Shown here one piece after another: positions 25,101 to 37,100 of a DNA stretch of 64,000 nucleotides (positions are counted from its first letter, which is position 1; each line of letters begins with the position of its first letter). A model generated the notes under the pieces. That model ran no database searches and was not told the origin of the DNA. It worked only from the letters and a program-made list of their open reading frames with translations. Origin of the DNA: Montifringilla adamsi (Eukaryota > Chordata > Aves > Passeriformes > Passeridae); assembly GCA_017590115.1 (NCBI GenBank), contig JAGGNK010013559.1, forward strand, positions 1,186,933 to 1,250,932, given 5' to 3'. A program made the translations under genes and the position numbers.

Positions 25101-28100
25101 CTCCTGCAGCTCCTGCCTTTGTGCTCCCTGGGCGCCACAGCTCTGCCCTCACATATTTGCCTGTGGCCACCAGAAATGACTGGGGAGAAAGCCAAGCTGG
25201 GACCCGTGGGTCACCAGAGGAGACTATCCATCAGCCTCCCACCCCTGGCACAGTTCAGTCTCTCCCCAGCTGAGCCCTTCTGGGTGGCCCCAGGATCTGC
25301 CAGTCTGCAAGGGAGAGACAATGTGTGTCATGGTCCTGCCCTGAGGAGTGTGTCTGGGGACCAAGGGTTTGCCTGCTGCTGCCACTCTTGCCTGATAGCT
25401 GCTGTTGGCACCATGCTGGGCACAGAGGGGCCCTGTCTCCTTGAGTGGCACTTGAATGCTGGGAAGCAGCTTCTCCTTCTGCCATGACCTGGACCCCCTG
25501 GTTCTCCTGGCAGGAAGTGAGGGCCTGACTCTGACCCCGAGCCTGCATGAAGGGACATATTTCTGCACAATTGAAGGCATCAAGCACCTCTTCCAGTCTT
25601 TCAGAGCCTCAATTTATTTGTTTGCTTGTTTATGTTTCCTCCTGGGTTGATGCACAGCACATGAGGCCCAGGCCACTCATGGAGCTGTCACAGCACAGGG
25701 AATGTGTGGCCAGGCTGTGGGATGAAACTGTCCCTGAGCTCAGGGTGAGCCCCTACTGCTAATCACAGATGGTTTAGCTTGGATGGGACCTCAAAGCCCA
25801 ACTTGTTCTACCCCCAGCCATGGGCAGGGACACCTTCCACTATCCCTGATTGCTCCAAGCCCCATCCAGCCTGGCCTTGGACACTTCCAGGGATCCAGGG
25901 GCAGCCACAGCTTCTCTGGGCAGCCTGTGCCAGGGCCTCAGCACCCTCACAGCCAAGAATTTCTTCCTACTCTCTGATCTCAATCTACCTTCCTGAAGGT
26001 GTGTTCTGGAGGTGAGTTCATTCCCATCCTCCCTGCAGTCTTCTGATGGATTGTTTCCCAGCCACACCAAGCACATGGTACACAATGAAATCAGCTGGCT
26101 ATGGGTGATGCCAGCAGACATGAGATCACCTCAGACATATCCCACAGACCCCTGAGGACTTTACAGGCCCCAAACTCGAGCCAGCCTCTGGCTTTGGTCA
26201 GGTGTTGGGGAGGTTTTAGGACCATGCCTGTGTTCTGAGGAGGGAGACACACTCCCTGAAAAGGGAATGCATCCCAGCTCTTGGGACCGCACCTGGACTG
26301 GAATGGTGTCCAGGGCCTCAGAGCCCCTTGCCAGCCCCCCTGCTCACATGCACAGACCCCCCTGCAGCAGCAGCACAGACACAGGAGGAAAGCCCAGGCT
26401 CTCACTCCCCAGAAGGCATCATGCCCTGGGCATCCACTTGTGCCTGGAGTCAGCCCTGCTGCTGCCCTCAGTACATGGGGGCCAGGGACACGTGTGGGGC
26501 TGACCCCCTTTTCTGCATGTGGGAAATGGATTTGTAGAGACTTAAAACTTGACAGAAAGCTCACATAGTGTGTATCTGTATGTAAACTTTGAGATAAGAA
26601 ATGTTGACTTAGAAGTGTTATGGAATAAGACAGACTTTGTTGAGAGAGAAATAGAACTAGAAATGAGTTTCAAAGGATGATTTTGTAAATAAGACTGGAT
26701 ACTTTGGAGAAATAGAACTATGAAAGATGCATTGTGTTAAGACCCACGAGGGATACTTTTATATGATTGGCTTTAAGGCGTTTACAGCATAGCATGGCAA
26801 AAAGCTGATAAGCCAAGAAACGCTTATAATGTATTGTAATTAGGAAATAGTTGGCTTCTGATTGTGATGGTGTGAATTATAACATCTGTATTGTCTCACC
26901 CTTCTCATGAGACTGAAATAAAAGGTTTTAAAATGCCTCTCAGTTACCCAACCTCTGGGTCAGAAAAGGGTTAATCTGACAATGCATGCTGTGCTGGGGG
27001 ATGAACACACCCCATGTCTTTAGGGCAGAGAATGAAACAGGGCACTCACAGGGTTTCCAGGCTGTGCAGCCCATCAAAGCCGTTGGCTCCCAGGCTTTGG
27101 ATCCGGTTGTTGTGCAGGTGCCTGTGGACAAAACAGAGATGGTCAGTGGGGGTGCAGGCTAACCTTTTCCTCTGGTCCAGAACATCCTGTAAGCTGAGCA
27201 CAGCCTGGGCTGGGATGCCAAGGGCCCTTACAGGGTTCCCTCTCTTACTCCATGAGACACATGTGGGGTGTAGTAGTGCTTGCAGAGAGCTACAGAGCTC
27301 CCATTCCTCTCAGAAATTCCAGGCTAATGTAGGAGTTTCCCCGAGATCTCCACCTTCACAGCTGCCAGGTGGCTGTGGATGAACATGCTTAAGCAAGAAG
27401 CTTCAAGAAACACCCTAGAGCTCACCTTAGCCTGGACTCAGCCCATCTGTGGCTTTACCAGCTGTTCATGGGCACTGGGTGCTACTTAAGGACACAATTG
27501 TATTTGGACTCCTTGGAGTCTTAGTATCAGCAAGAAGACTTTGAGTGCAAAATCATCCTGTTAGTCACAGTTTATTATTTTTACATGTGAATGGAAAAAA
27601 AAAAAAAGAAAAAAAAGAAAACGCTGCCAGTTCCTGGACCAGCTCCAGTTTGATTGCAATGAAAGTTGTCTTCAGTTCAGAGCTTCAGAGTGCCTGGCTG
27701 AAGTACTGGGGCCATGCCACAGGCTGATGCACATTCTCTGCACCATAGGAACAGTTTTTTCCTGTTCCCCGTCATCCTGCTGCTACATGCCACAAACATC
27801 TAGTGCTTACAGGCTTGGGAGCTCCCAGCCTTAACGTTGGCACTGGGAAGCCATATGCTGGGGGCCCCTGCAAAGCCACCTGGGGTAATTTTGCTTTGGA
27901 AGCTCTGTAGGTGATGAGTTTCTGGAGTTCTGGGTTCTGTGTTTCCATGGATGCCTCACTCCCCTGTCTCAGTCTTTTGGCAAACCCAAGGCCTTAATCC
28001 CTGGATTCCTCATCTTGGATTATCAGAGACTCTTGTGTATGGGTGCACATCTCAGTGCTTCTTCCATGTCACTTCCTTTACAGCTATGAACTTGTGGCTA

Positions 28101-31100
28101 ATTGTGCATCTCCCTCTGAAATCCCACTCAAAGGCACCTCTGCATCCATGGACAGAGTTCTTGTGAGCAGTCTGAGAAAAGTCTGCTGAAAACCAGGAGA
28201 AGACAACCCACTGCTGCCCAGTCTGCACTTCTACCAGCCTGCACTTAACCCCCTTGGTGATGCCTGTGCTTGCAGTGCCACGCTCTGTGTGCTGACTGCC
28301 CACCAAGGTCTCTCAGGGGGGGTTTCCCATCAGTTCAGATTCTCTTTTAACACTAAATCCATGTGGTGAATTGCTGCCATACCACTCCCCTCGGGGATCC
28401 TTTTGTCCCATGCCCATGATAGCACTAGCAAGGGATGCACCAGCCTTTGTCCAATGCTGCTGCCTCCTTCCAAGAGCCTGGGGGAGGCTCCATCCTGGCA
28501 GGTGGATCAATGGTTTTTTCATCATTTGTTGCTTGATCTAAATGTGTCTCAGCTTGAAAAATCTCTCACTCCACCTGGATTTGAGCGTGAGCTGTTTGGC
28601 TGAGCACAGGCAGCTCCCACTGCCAAATATTGTAGGGTAAAACAGGAAGAAGCTGGGAGTGGAGGAGCAGGCAGGCTCTAGGGCAATTTGGTAGGGGCCT
28701 GCAAAACAGAAACCAGCCTGAGATGGATGTTTGTCACTGGGATGAGAACATACAAATATTTCAGAGGAAGGGGAAGGGAAGGGAAAGATATCTGATAAAA
28801 TATGTTTGCTCCTTTGAGCAAACGGGAAAAAAGAAAAGGATGTTGCCTGCAAGCAAACTTGGATTGTGACTTTTAGAGGAGAAAAAAAGCCTGAGATCAA
28901 AATAAGAATCTTATGGGAGAAATTTCTCTTTGTCACAAGAAAATAAGTTTGTGCTCAGATGGTTTCCTCCATCAAATGTTAGCAGCTTCTGGTCATGCTG
29001 CCTTCTCTTCAGTTGGTGCTGCAAACCACTTTGAGTTCTTTTGCCAGTGGTTACTGCCTTTGACAAAGAGAGGGTTGGGGTCTGGAGTTGCTGTGGGATC
29101 ACATGAAGAGATACCACAAGAAACACATGCCCCAAACCCCTGTGTGCTGTGAGGAGACAGTGTGGGGACAAGGGAATGCTGAATGCCAGGGAAGGTGTGA
29201 GCTCCCTGGAGCTTTGTCGGGACGGTCTGACTGGACACCTTGTCCGAGCTCGGACATGCTGTGCAGCTGACTGCTATCACTGCAGGCAGGCAAGGAGACA
29301 GCAGAGAAAAGCAATCACCTGCTGTGTTTATATTTGGCTCTAGAGTGCTTTGTTTGGAGGCAGAGTAATGAAAATCATCCGAAGGAAGTTCTTTGTTGGT
29401 GAGAAAATTATGAACAACCAAAAAAGGGAGTTATAAAAAAATTTGCTGTCCAAGTTGAACTCTAGAGTTACTCAACCACATGGCAATAATAGAAACAAGA
29501 GAGCTGGAAAGGTAAACACTTGAAAAGATGTTCCTGTCTTCCATCCTGCCTTTTTTTTCTCCCCTGGTAAACAAATTTTAACAAGTGGAATTGCAACATC
29601 TCCAGTGCTTGTCAATTTGAGCTCAGCCCACACGACGTTATATTCTGCCCTGTAAATTACAGCTCAGCTGGCTTGATAGCAGCTCAAGGTGCTTGATTCT
29701 GGGCTATAAACAACACCTACGATGCAAAAACATGGGAAGTCTTTAAGCTTTTGCTGTAACCCACCAGTCACCTTGGTAAGAGCAAAGGGCTTTAGGAGCT
29801 GGGTCTCTTCCTTTGCAGGTCAGTGCCATGGGGTGAGGGTGGGTTTGGGCAATTACCCATGGAAGGCTGTGCCCAGGATGAGGACAGTCACTGCTGTTCT
29901 GTGGGCTGGCTGTTCTCAGCCATGCACTTCCATCAGAAGGAATGAACTTCAATGGCCACACTGAGCCCTGGCAGGGTGGGACCTCCTGGGACCTCCTGCA
30001 GCAGCACAAGGGCTCCCGCCTGCCGTGGGATGAGCCAGCTCCTCTGCTGCCAGGTGAGCCCTTGCTGAAACCAACATCAATGACAGTGGCTGCAGAATCC
30101 CACACAGGCTGGGGAGAGAGGCTGCAGCCTGGCTGGTGCCTCAGGTGGTGAGAAATTAGAAACAAAGCAGAAGAAAACCAAACCCTACAGGATTAATTCT
30201 GACCCGCAATAAGAAACATGCAACAGATTCTAGAAAGAAGATATTCTCTCCTTGCCAACAATTTCTTATCAGAAATTGGGAATAAATGTGATTTCCCCGC
30301 ATCATTCATGCAGCACCCTTAGTCAAATTTGTTCAGTTTTCATCTGACTTCCTTTTCCACTTAGTTTTTCAGTGAATTAAAAGGTCCTGGAGAACAGCCT
30401 GAGAGACATTCCAACACAGGCAGTAGCTTCAACTCTGGCAATGCCACCTCCAAGAGAACTGCACATTTCTCTTACACAGAAGGGAAGCAAGCTGAGCTAG
30501 TGCCTAAATACTGCTTTAATGAAGGTGCTTGTCTGTATGGGCAAGAAAAGGGAAATTGTATCAGCATCTGCATTGAACACTGGTGAAAGCAGACCTGGCA
30601 GGAGAAACGTGGTGCTGATGCCCACACTGGTAACTGGATGTCAATGAACTGAAATGGGTGCAGAGAAGAGCAATAAAAATTATTCAAAGGCTGGAAAAAA
30701 AAAATAGGATGAAGACTTAGAGAACTCAATCTGTTTAGCTTATTTAAATAAGATCAAGGAGATGAGTGCAGTGTAATGTATAGGATTCTTCCTGGTTAGA
30801 AACTGGGTACTAAAATGGTTCTGTGATTTAGCAGAGAAAAGAATAATAAGAACAAATGTCTGAAGTCAAAGCCAAAGAAAATTCAAATGGGAAATATGAG
30901 CGGGGTTTTTTTTAACACTAAGGATGATTAACCACTGGAACAGACTACAAAGAGAAGTGGTGGATTTGCTATTGCTTTCATTTTTAATGACTTAATTTTT
31001 TTCTTCTCAAAAAGGACAAATGCAAACATTTTCCATCAATTATTTACATTAGATGATTTGAACTAAGCTCAAATCTGACATCATATGAATTCTCCCCTGA

Positions 31101-34100
31101 CGAGCCACTGCCATGATGAGCTTCCATCTTTATTGTAGCAAAATTGTCCTTTTCCTCAACTTGGCCATGGATAAGTAGAGAAATCTAAATCATAAATGAT
31201 GCAAATTCCATGGATTGTTTCCATTACTGGAGGACCAGCATGAGGCTTGTCTGGTGAAGAATAAAGCTCAATCAGAAATGACATTCTCAGGGTGCATTGG
31301 AGCACGATTTTCTTCTTCCTCAAGTGCTGGAGAAGGAAATCCACTTTTGCCAAGGCAGCAAGCTTGGTCCTCTGAGAGAAAAGGCACTTTTGCCAATAAA
31401 AAGGCTCATGAATGGGACCCAGATGTCCCAGACAATATTGTTCTTAGTGATAATGAATTGCACATGCCTGGCACTCCCTGCCAACACTGAGGTTCCCAAC
31501 AACTCTCAGAGAGACACTGGTAACTCCCTTGCACAGGTGAGGGCAGGGATTCACAGGCTCATACTGCACCAGGCTGGGCTTTGGGTGCTAGAAAGCCCCA
31601 GGTACCACAGATGTCACTGAAATGTCTGGTGATCAGCTTCCCTGGAAAGCTGGGAAGTGTTGATGGTTTCTCCTAGGCAAGGAAGACACTGAAGAGCAGT
31701 GGTCCCTTCTGAAAGTCTCAGCCAGAGTTACACCAGAACAAGGACAGAATGGGAATGGGAACCCAGGAGTCTTGCAAACAAGTTTTCTCTTCTAGTCACT
31801 AAACCATTCTGTTGAGAGAGCACTGCATCATGTCTTTTAATGACAAAAACTGTAAGAAAGAGGAATTCTACTAAAGATCTTTCACTTACTGTCTTCACAC
31901 TTTCAGCTGGAAGGTCCTGAGTGACCATGACAATAAATTATCAGCTGATATTCAGGCTGTGTGAATGTCAAGTGCAGCAGAGGGGAGAACCAGTCTTCTA
32001 TGAGCAAACACACTATCAGGCTTTTATACATCTCCAGGAAAGAGGTATTAGTGCTTACTAGCTATGAAAAAAGCAAATGAAGTGACAAGGATAGCTAGAA
32101 GAGGGAAAATGGGCACACAACAGCATTGTACCGTGATATAAACCAGAATTTTTGTCTTTCATGCAGTGTACACAGTTGGTCTCTCCATCTGAAGGTGTGA
32201 AGGAAAAAAGAAGTGTAATATGAGAACTAACTTCTGATTTTACGTAGACAGGTAGTAACAGGACAAGGGAGAAAGAGGATAGATTTTTTTTAAAACTGAG
32301 AGGGGATAGATTTAGATGAGATGTTGGGAAGAGATTGCCTGTGAAGGTGGGGAGGCCCTGGCACAGGTCGCCCAGAGCAGCTGTGGCTGCCCCTGGATCC
32401 CTGGAAGTGTTCCAGGCCTGGGACAGGGCTTGGAGCAACCTGGGCTAGTGGAAGATGACCCTGCCCATGGCAGGGGCGGGACTGGATGGGCTTTGAGGTC
32501 CCTTCCCACCCAAACTATCCTGGGATTCCATGTTTCAAACCAGGTAAGTGGATGGGGACTGGAAGAGCTGAGCTGAGGGAAGGGTGCAGTAGACATGACA
32601 TACAGCAGTGGCATAGAGGAGATGGACACAGAGCACAAGAATTAGAGGGCGTTAAGCAAAACTAACTGGTAATGGCACGAGAACAACATTTCCCAGAGTC
32701 CATTGTTTTGACCAGGTAGGCAAAGGGCGAGGGCCAGGTCAGAGAAGTAGATCTTCTCTTTTGCTCCCATTATGGGGCCAAAATGATTCCTGGAGGTTTG
32801 CAGGAGCTAAGGCTCCCTGTGGACCCAAAGAAGGAGGGATCTGTGTTTTGACCTTGTTTGCTCTAACTTAAGGGGTTCTCTGCTATATGATGAAAGTAAA
32901 ACTACTTGAAGATTTTCTCTATCCAGGTCCCTCATTACAGGGCAAAACTCTCTACTGCTTGGCCTGTTTTGGAAAGTTCACTCTGGCTCTGTCCCACACA
33001 CATCCCAGCATGTCTGCTGAGAGCTCCTTTGGTGACATCAGGGAAGAAGGGAACTGCAGCCCACTGCAGAGATGTGGCAGCAAGAACACATCTGCAGCAG
33101 GGGGGATTTCCTGGCAATGTAAGATTTTACTTGAGAACCCCTCTGGAGGGTGGGACTGAAAGAGGTGCTGTGATTCCTGGCTTGAGACTTCTTGCTGAAC
33201 TCAGCTGACAGAGGAAATGAGGGACACAACTGGGAGCTGCTGTCAGGCACTTTATTGGACTGTCAGCACAGCAGCATGGGGGTTTCAGATGCTGACTGCT
33301 GAATGAAAAATCTCTTATGCTCAAGAAAGTGGATGATTTTTGTAAAGCAACCTTTACTTCATACAAACCATCAGCTGAAAAGTATTCAGTATTATTTCTG
33401 TGTGCAGATACTAAGATACATCTGGTCCTGAATAGATCAGACTGGAAGGTAACCACCTATTCCCATAAACTATCCTGATCAAATATCTACCTCTCTTCTG
33501 CCATCAAAGCACAGTGCCAGCACCCCAGCACACAGAGCCCTTGTTATTAAAGCTGGGAAAGGGTGGTGCCAATTATGGAAAGTCATGGATTTCATGATGA
33601 GTGATGTACATGGGGCCCTGCTCACTGAACAGCCTGCAGCCCTAGTTTGAAACCTGCAGCAGCAATAGATGGGAATAAGATCAGGGAATTCCTCAACAAA
33701 GGTGTCATTTATTAGCAGACACTGAATCTTTAAAGTATTCCAGATTGAGGCTCTGATGTCAGTGCTTGTGGCAGTGCAGGATGGTGAAATGGTTCTGCCC
33801 AGGGCACAGGGGTGTGGAGGAGGAGCAGCACAGTTGCACCTGGGAGGCTCCTGCCCTCATCCATGGTCAGTCATGGTCAGCTGTGGTCAGCCATGCTCAC
33901 CCATGCTCAGCCATGGTCAGCTGTGCTCAGCCATGCTCAGCCATGCTCAGCCATACTTAGCCATGGTCAGCTGTGCTCAGCCATGCTCAGCCATGCTCAG
34001 CCATACTTAGCCATGCTCAGCCATGCTCAGCCATGGTCAGCCATGCTCAGCCATGGTCAGCCATACTTAGCCATGCTCAGCCATGCTCAGCCATGCTCAG

Positions 34101-37100
34101 CCATACTCAGCCATGGTCAGCCATGGTCAGCCATGCTCAGCCATACTTAGCCATGCTCAGCCATGCTCAGCCATGGTCAGCCATGCTCAGCCATACTCAG
34201 CCATGCTCAGCCATGCTCAGCCATGCCCAGCCATGGTCAGCCATGCTCAGCCATGCTCTGCCATGGTCAGCCATGCTCAGCCGTGCTCAGCTGTGTCCCT
34301 GAGCACTGACCAGGCTGCACAGGAAGGATTGCCCTGTGCTCAGCCCTGTCTGCCCGTGCCTTTCTCCCCCGGGGCTCATTCTAACGCCCTGTAGCCGGCA
34401 GTTTCCATGTTCACAGCAGCAGGCAGATCCTCCATCTACCTGCAAACGCAGACATTCCCAGCAGGGGAATGTCTCCTCTCCAGCTTGGCTGTCTTTGGGA
34501 ACATTTGCTTGTCAGCTCGGTGGGTGAGTCTGGAGCAGGGACATGTCCCTGCTTGGGACACAGGAGGGACACTGGGTGACTTTCCACTGGTGATGTGTTG
34601 ACAAGGGTTTGCATGGAAGCATGGGGGAGATTTATGGGGCCAGTTCTGCCAAACACTTGTGATCCCACAAAAATGTAGCATCGTGTCCCACAGAGCCTGG
34701 CAGGATCACACATGTGTTCCCTTCCAATTGTATGTGGTGGGACATTATTCCCTCCCTTGTGACCTAATGGTCAATGACTTTTATTTCTCAAGCTTGCCTG
34801 GTTAATTAAGGAGTTGCTTCTTGCCCACAGTATGGGATGAGCCAGAATGAAAGCAGCATACTTTGGAGGCTGAAATGAAACCCCAAATGTCAGCTCACCC
34901 GCTGAGCGAGCTATTAAAGCTGACTGAAGTGGTTGCATTATGGTGGCCAGGGGTTGCCTTAGAGAATGAGCACTATTGTGGGTGAAAACTACTTTTTTGA
35001 TTTTTCTCAAGTTGCTTTTTGCTTTTCTCCTAAATAAGCCTTTATGCTTTGTCTAAACAGATGAATTTGATGCTTAATAAAACTCTGAACTGTGCTTTGT
35101 CCAAGCACTTTCCATGCTGGATGGTCTCAGTAAACACTTTAAATTTTGAAAGGGAAATAATTGCTAAACTTTCACTAAGGCACTACATGCTGAGGTTACT
35201 TAGCACCCTGCTATCAGTACAAATTACCAAACCAGAGGTGACATTTCATGTGTGTAGAGGAGCTCTAAAGCATTTGGCAATCACACCCGAACTTGCTAAT
35301 CAACACCAAAGAAGTAATAAGCATCTAATTTGCACATGTGAAGCTCCTTTTAAAGGGAAGCTCATCTGCGAGCCTCTGCCGATGGAAAGGATGCCCCTCC
35401 TGAGCAGCTGGCGGAGGGATCAGTTCTCTTTCTGCTCAGAAAGGGGGCTGTGGCTGGTTGGTGTCTCACTGCCCGTGGAGGGAGGTTTCCACCCCGGAGC
35501 AGCCCTGCTCTCCCCAGCGCTCCCAGCTCTGGCTGGGAGATGCTAACAACGCGAACTGGACAGCAACCCCCGCAGAACATCTGACCCGCAGATGTACCAC
35601 ACTCATGCAAATAAGCAGGCACGGGCTGGGACAAGGTGTTGGCGTTAGACCTTTAGTTTGAAATCGGATTTGGTAATAAAAGGGGGTAGGGGGAGGAGGG
35701 GGAGTGAGCTGGTATGTTTTCCAAGAAATTAAAATATTACTTTTTTGACCTGACTGAAGATTGTTGCAATTTAATTTTTTTTTTTTTCATGTTGCTAGAG
35801 ATTTCTGTAGTTTTAACACAGGGATTGGAGATAGGAAAATAAATGAGAAGGTTTTTGTTGCTTGAGGCTTCAAGGAAAATAATCTGTTTTTTGTTTCCTG
35901 TTACTGATTTTTCTTTAATACAAAACATTTCTTAAATTTTATCAGGGAGCTTTCTAGCTCTTCACTGAAAAGTGGGGAAAATATCAAAAGAGGCAAATTT
36001 AGCATTTCATATCAAATGAGGGGGGATAAACCCTCTGCCCCTCGCCCCAGGGGGAGTGAGCAGCAGGGATTCCCGCAGGAGGAGGGCAGCACCTTGTCCC
36101 AGCCGAGGGAATAAGAAGTGGAGGAGGCTTACAGCACCACGAGGCTGCTGAGGTTCTGGAAGGCGAAATCGGGGATGTGCCAGATCTGGTTGAGGGCCAG
36201 GGTCATGGCCTGCAGCGCTGGCAGGTGGTTCAGGGCTCGCACGGGGATCTCCGTCAGGGCGTTATCGTCCAGCCACAGGTGACGCAAGGAGAGCAGCCCC
36301 TCAAAGCTCCTGTCGGGCACCACGGAGATGAGGTTTGCATCCAGGCGGCTGCGGGAGAGAAACGGGGGGAATCGGTGAAAGCCCTTCCCGAGGTGTTGAG
36401 CAAACGGAGCATGCCAGAGGCGGGATGGATTGATGGCCAAGGAGATTGGACTGGGCTGTAAATAGAGGATGAATTGATGGCCAGGGAGATTGGATTGGGT
36501 TGTAAATAGGGGATGAATTGATGGCCAGGGAGATTGGATTGGACTGTAAAAAGTGATTAATATGTGAAGGTGTCATGACGCTCCCACCTGTGCTGGGAGA
36601 TGTCTGCCCACCGCCAAGTGATGCCTCAGGTTTTGGCTTTTCTATTTTTCAGATTCTGTGCTGCTTTAGCATGTGGGTCTGGGCTTCATATAAAGGGATA
36701 GTAAGCTCTCTTCACAGAGCAGGGAGACAAAACAATTCCTTCTCTACCTGGGGACCAAGGACAGCTGATCCAGGCCCAAGAGCACAAACAACGTGGGCTG
36801 AAGAGACAAAAACAAGCAGGATGGGACTGCATGGGCTGGAGCTGTAATTGGACAATTAACTCCAATATGCAAATGGACCAAAACTTATAAAAGTGAGAGA
36901 CCCCGTGACCAGCTGTCCATTTTGTGACCATTTTGGGTTCACCTGGGGTGTAGCCCTGGCTGGGCTCTTGTGCTGCCCAAGGGGGATCTATTGAAGTCTC
37001 CAAATAAATCCCTGTTTTATTCTTTAGCTCTCTCTGGTCTCTGATCTAGGTCAGCCTGCACAAGGCATTACAAGGCCATCCCTACTTGATGCTCAGTGGG

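Larger units (their letters stand above)
11341..27049 (-). other. LGR6 intron, 15.7 kb
   Basis: This intron lies between the LRR7 and LRR8 exons. It holds all three minus-strand CR1 fragments of the window (about 16810, 22405 and 25761), LTRs at about 17010, 19290 and 26540, a dispersed repeat pair, two short perfect hairpins (13783, 24160) and an interleaved inverted repeat (21409-21555). About 16040-16240 is an AT-richer, repeat-free stretch. I see no exon of another gene. Confidence 0.7.
27122..36132 (-). other. LGR6 intron, 9.0 kb
   Basis: This intron lies between the LRR4-6 exon and the LRR7 exon. It contains an A-rich run (27595-27620), two CR1 fragments, the decamer minisatellite and a repeat-free AT-rich block at about 34740-35330. 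No other gene was recognised. Confidence 0.7.

Noticed and set aside
33861..34290. CRISPR-like regular array
   Set aside because: Units are contiguous 10-mers without spacers, in a vertebrate intron; it is a minisatellite.
33756..34394. Three overlapping plus-strand frames encoding a repetitive peptide of about 10 residues per repeat
   Set aside because: A 10-bp unit without stop codons keeps all frames open automatically. No codon bias or splice context supports translation.
35049..35546. 165-codon plus-strand open frame in the AT-rich block
   Set aside because: No domain, signal or homologue was recognised; it starts in AT-rich intron sequence and ends in GC-rich sequence, with no codon-usage consistency.
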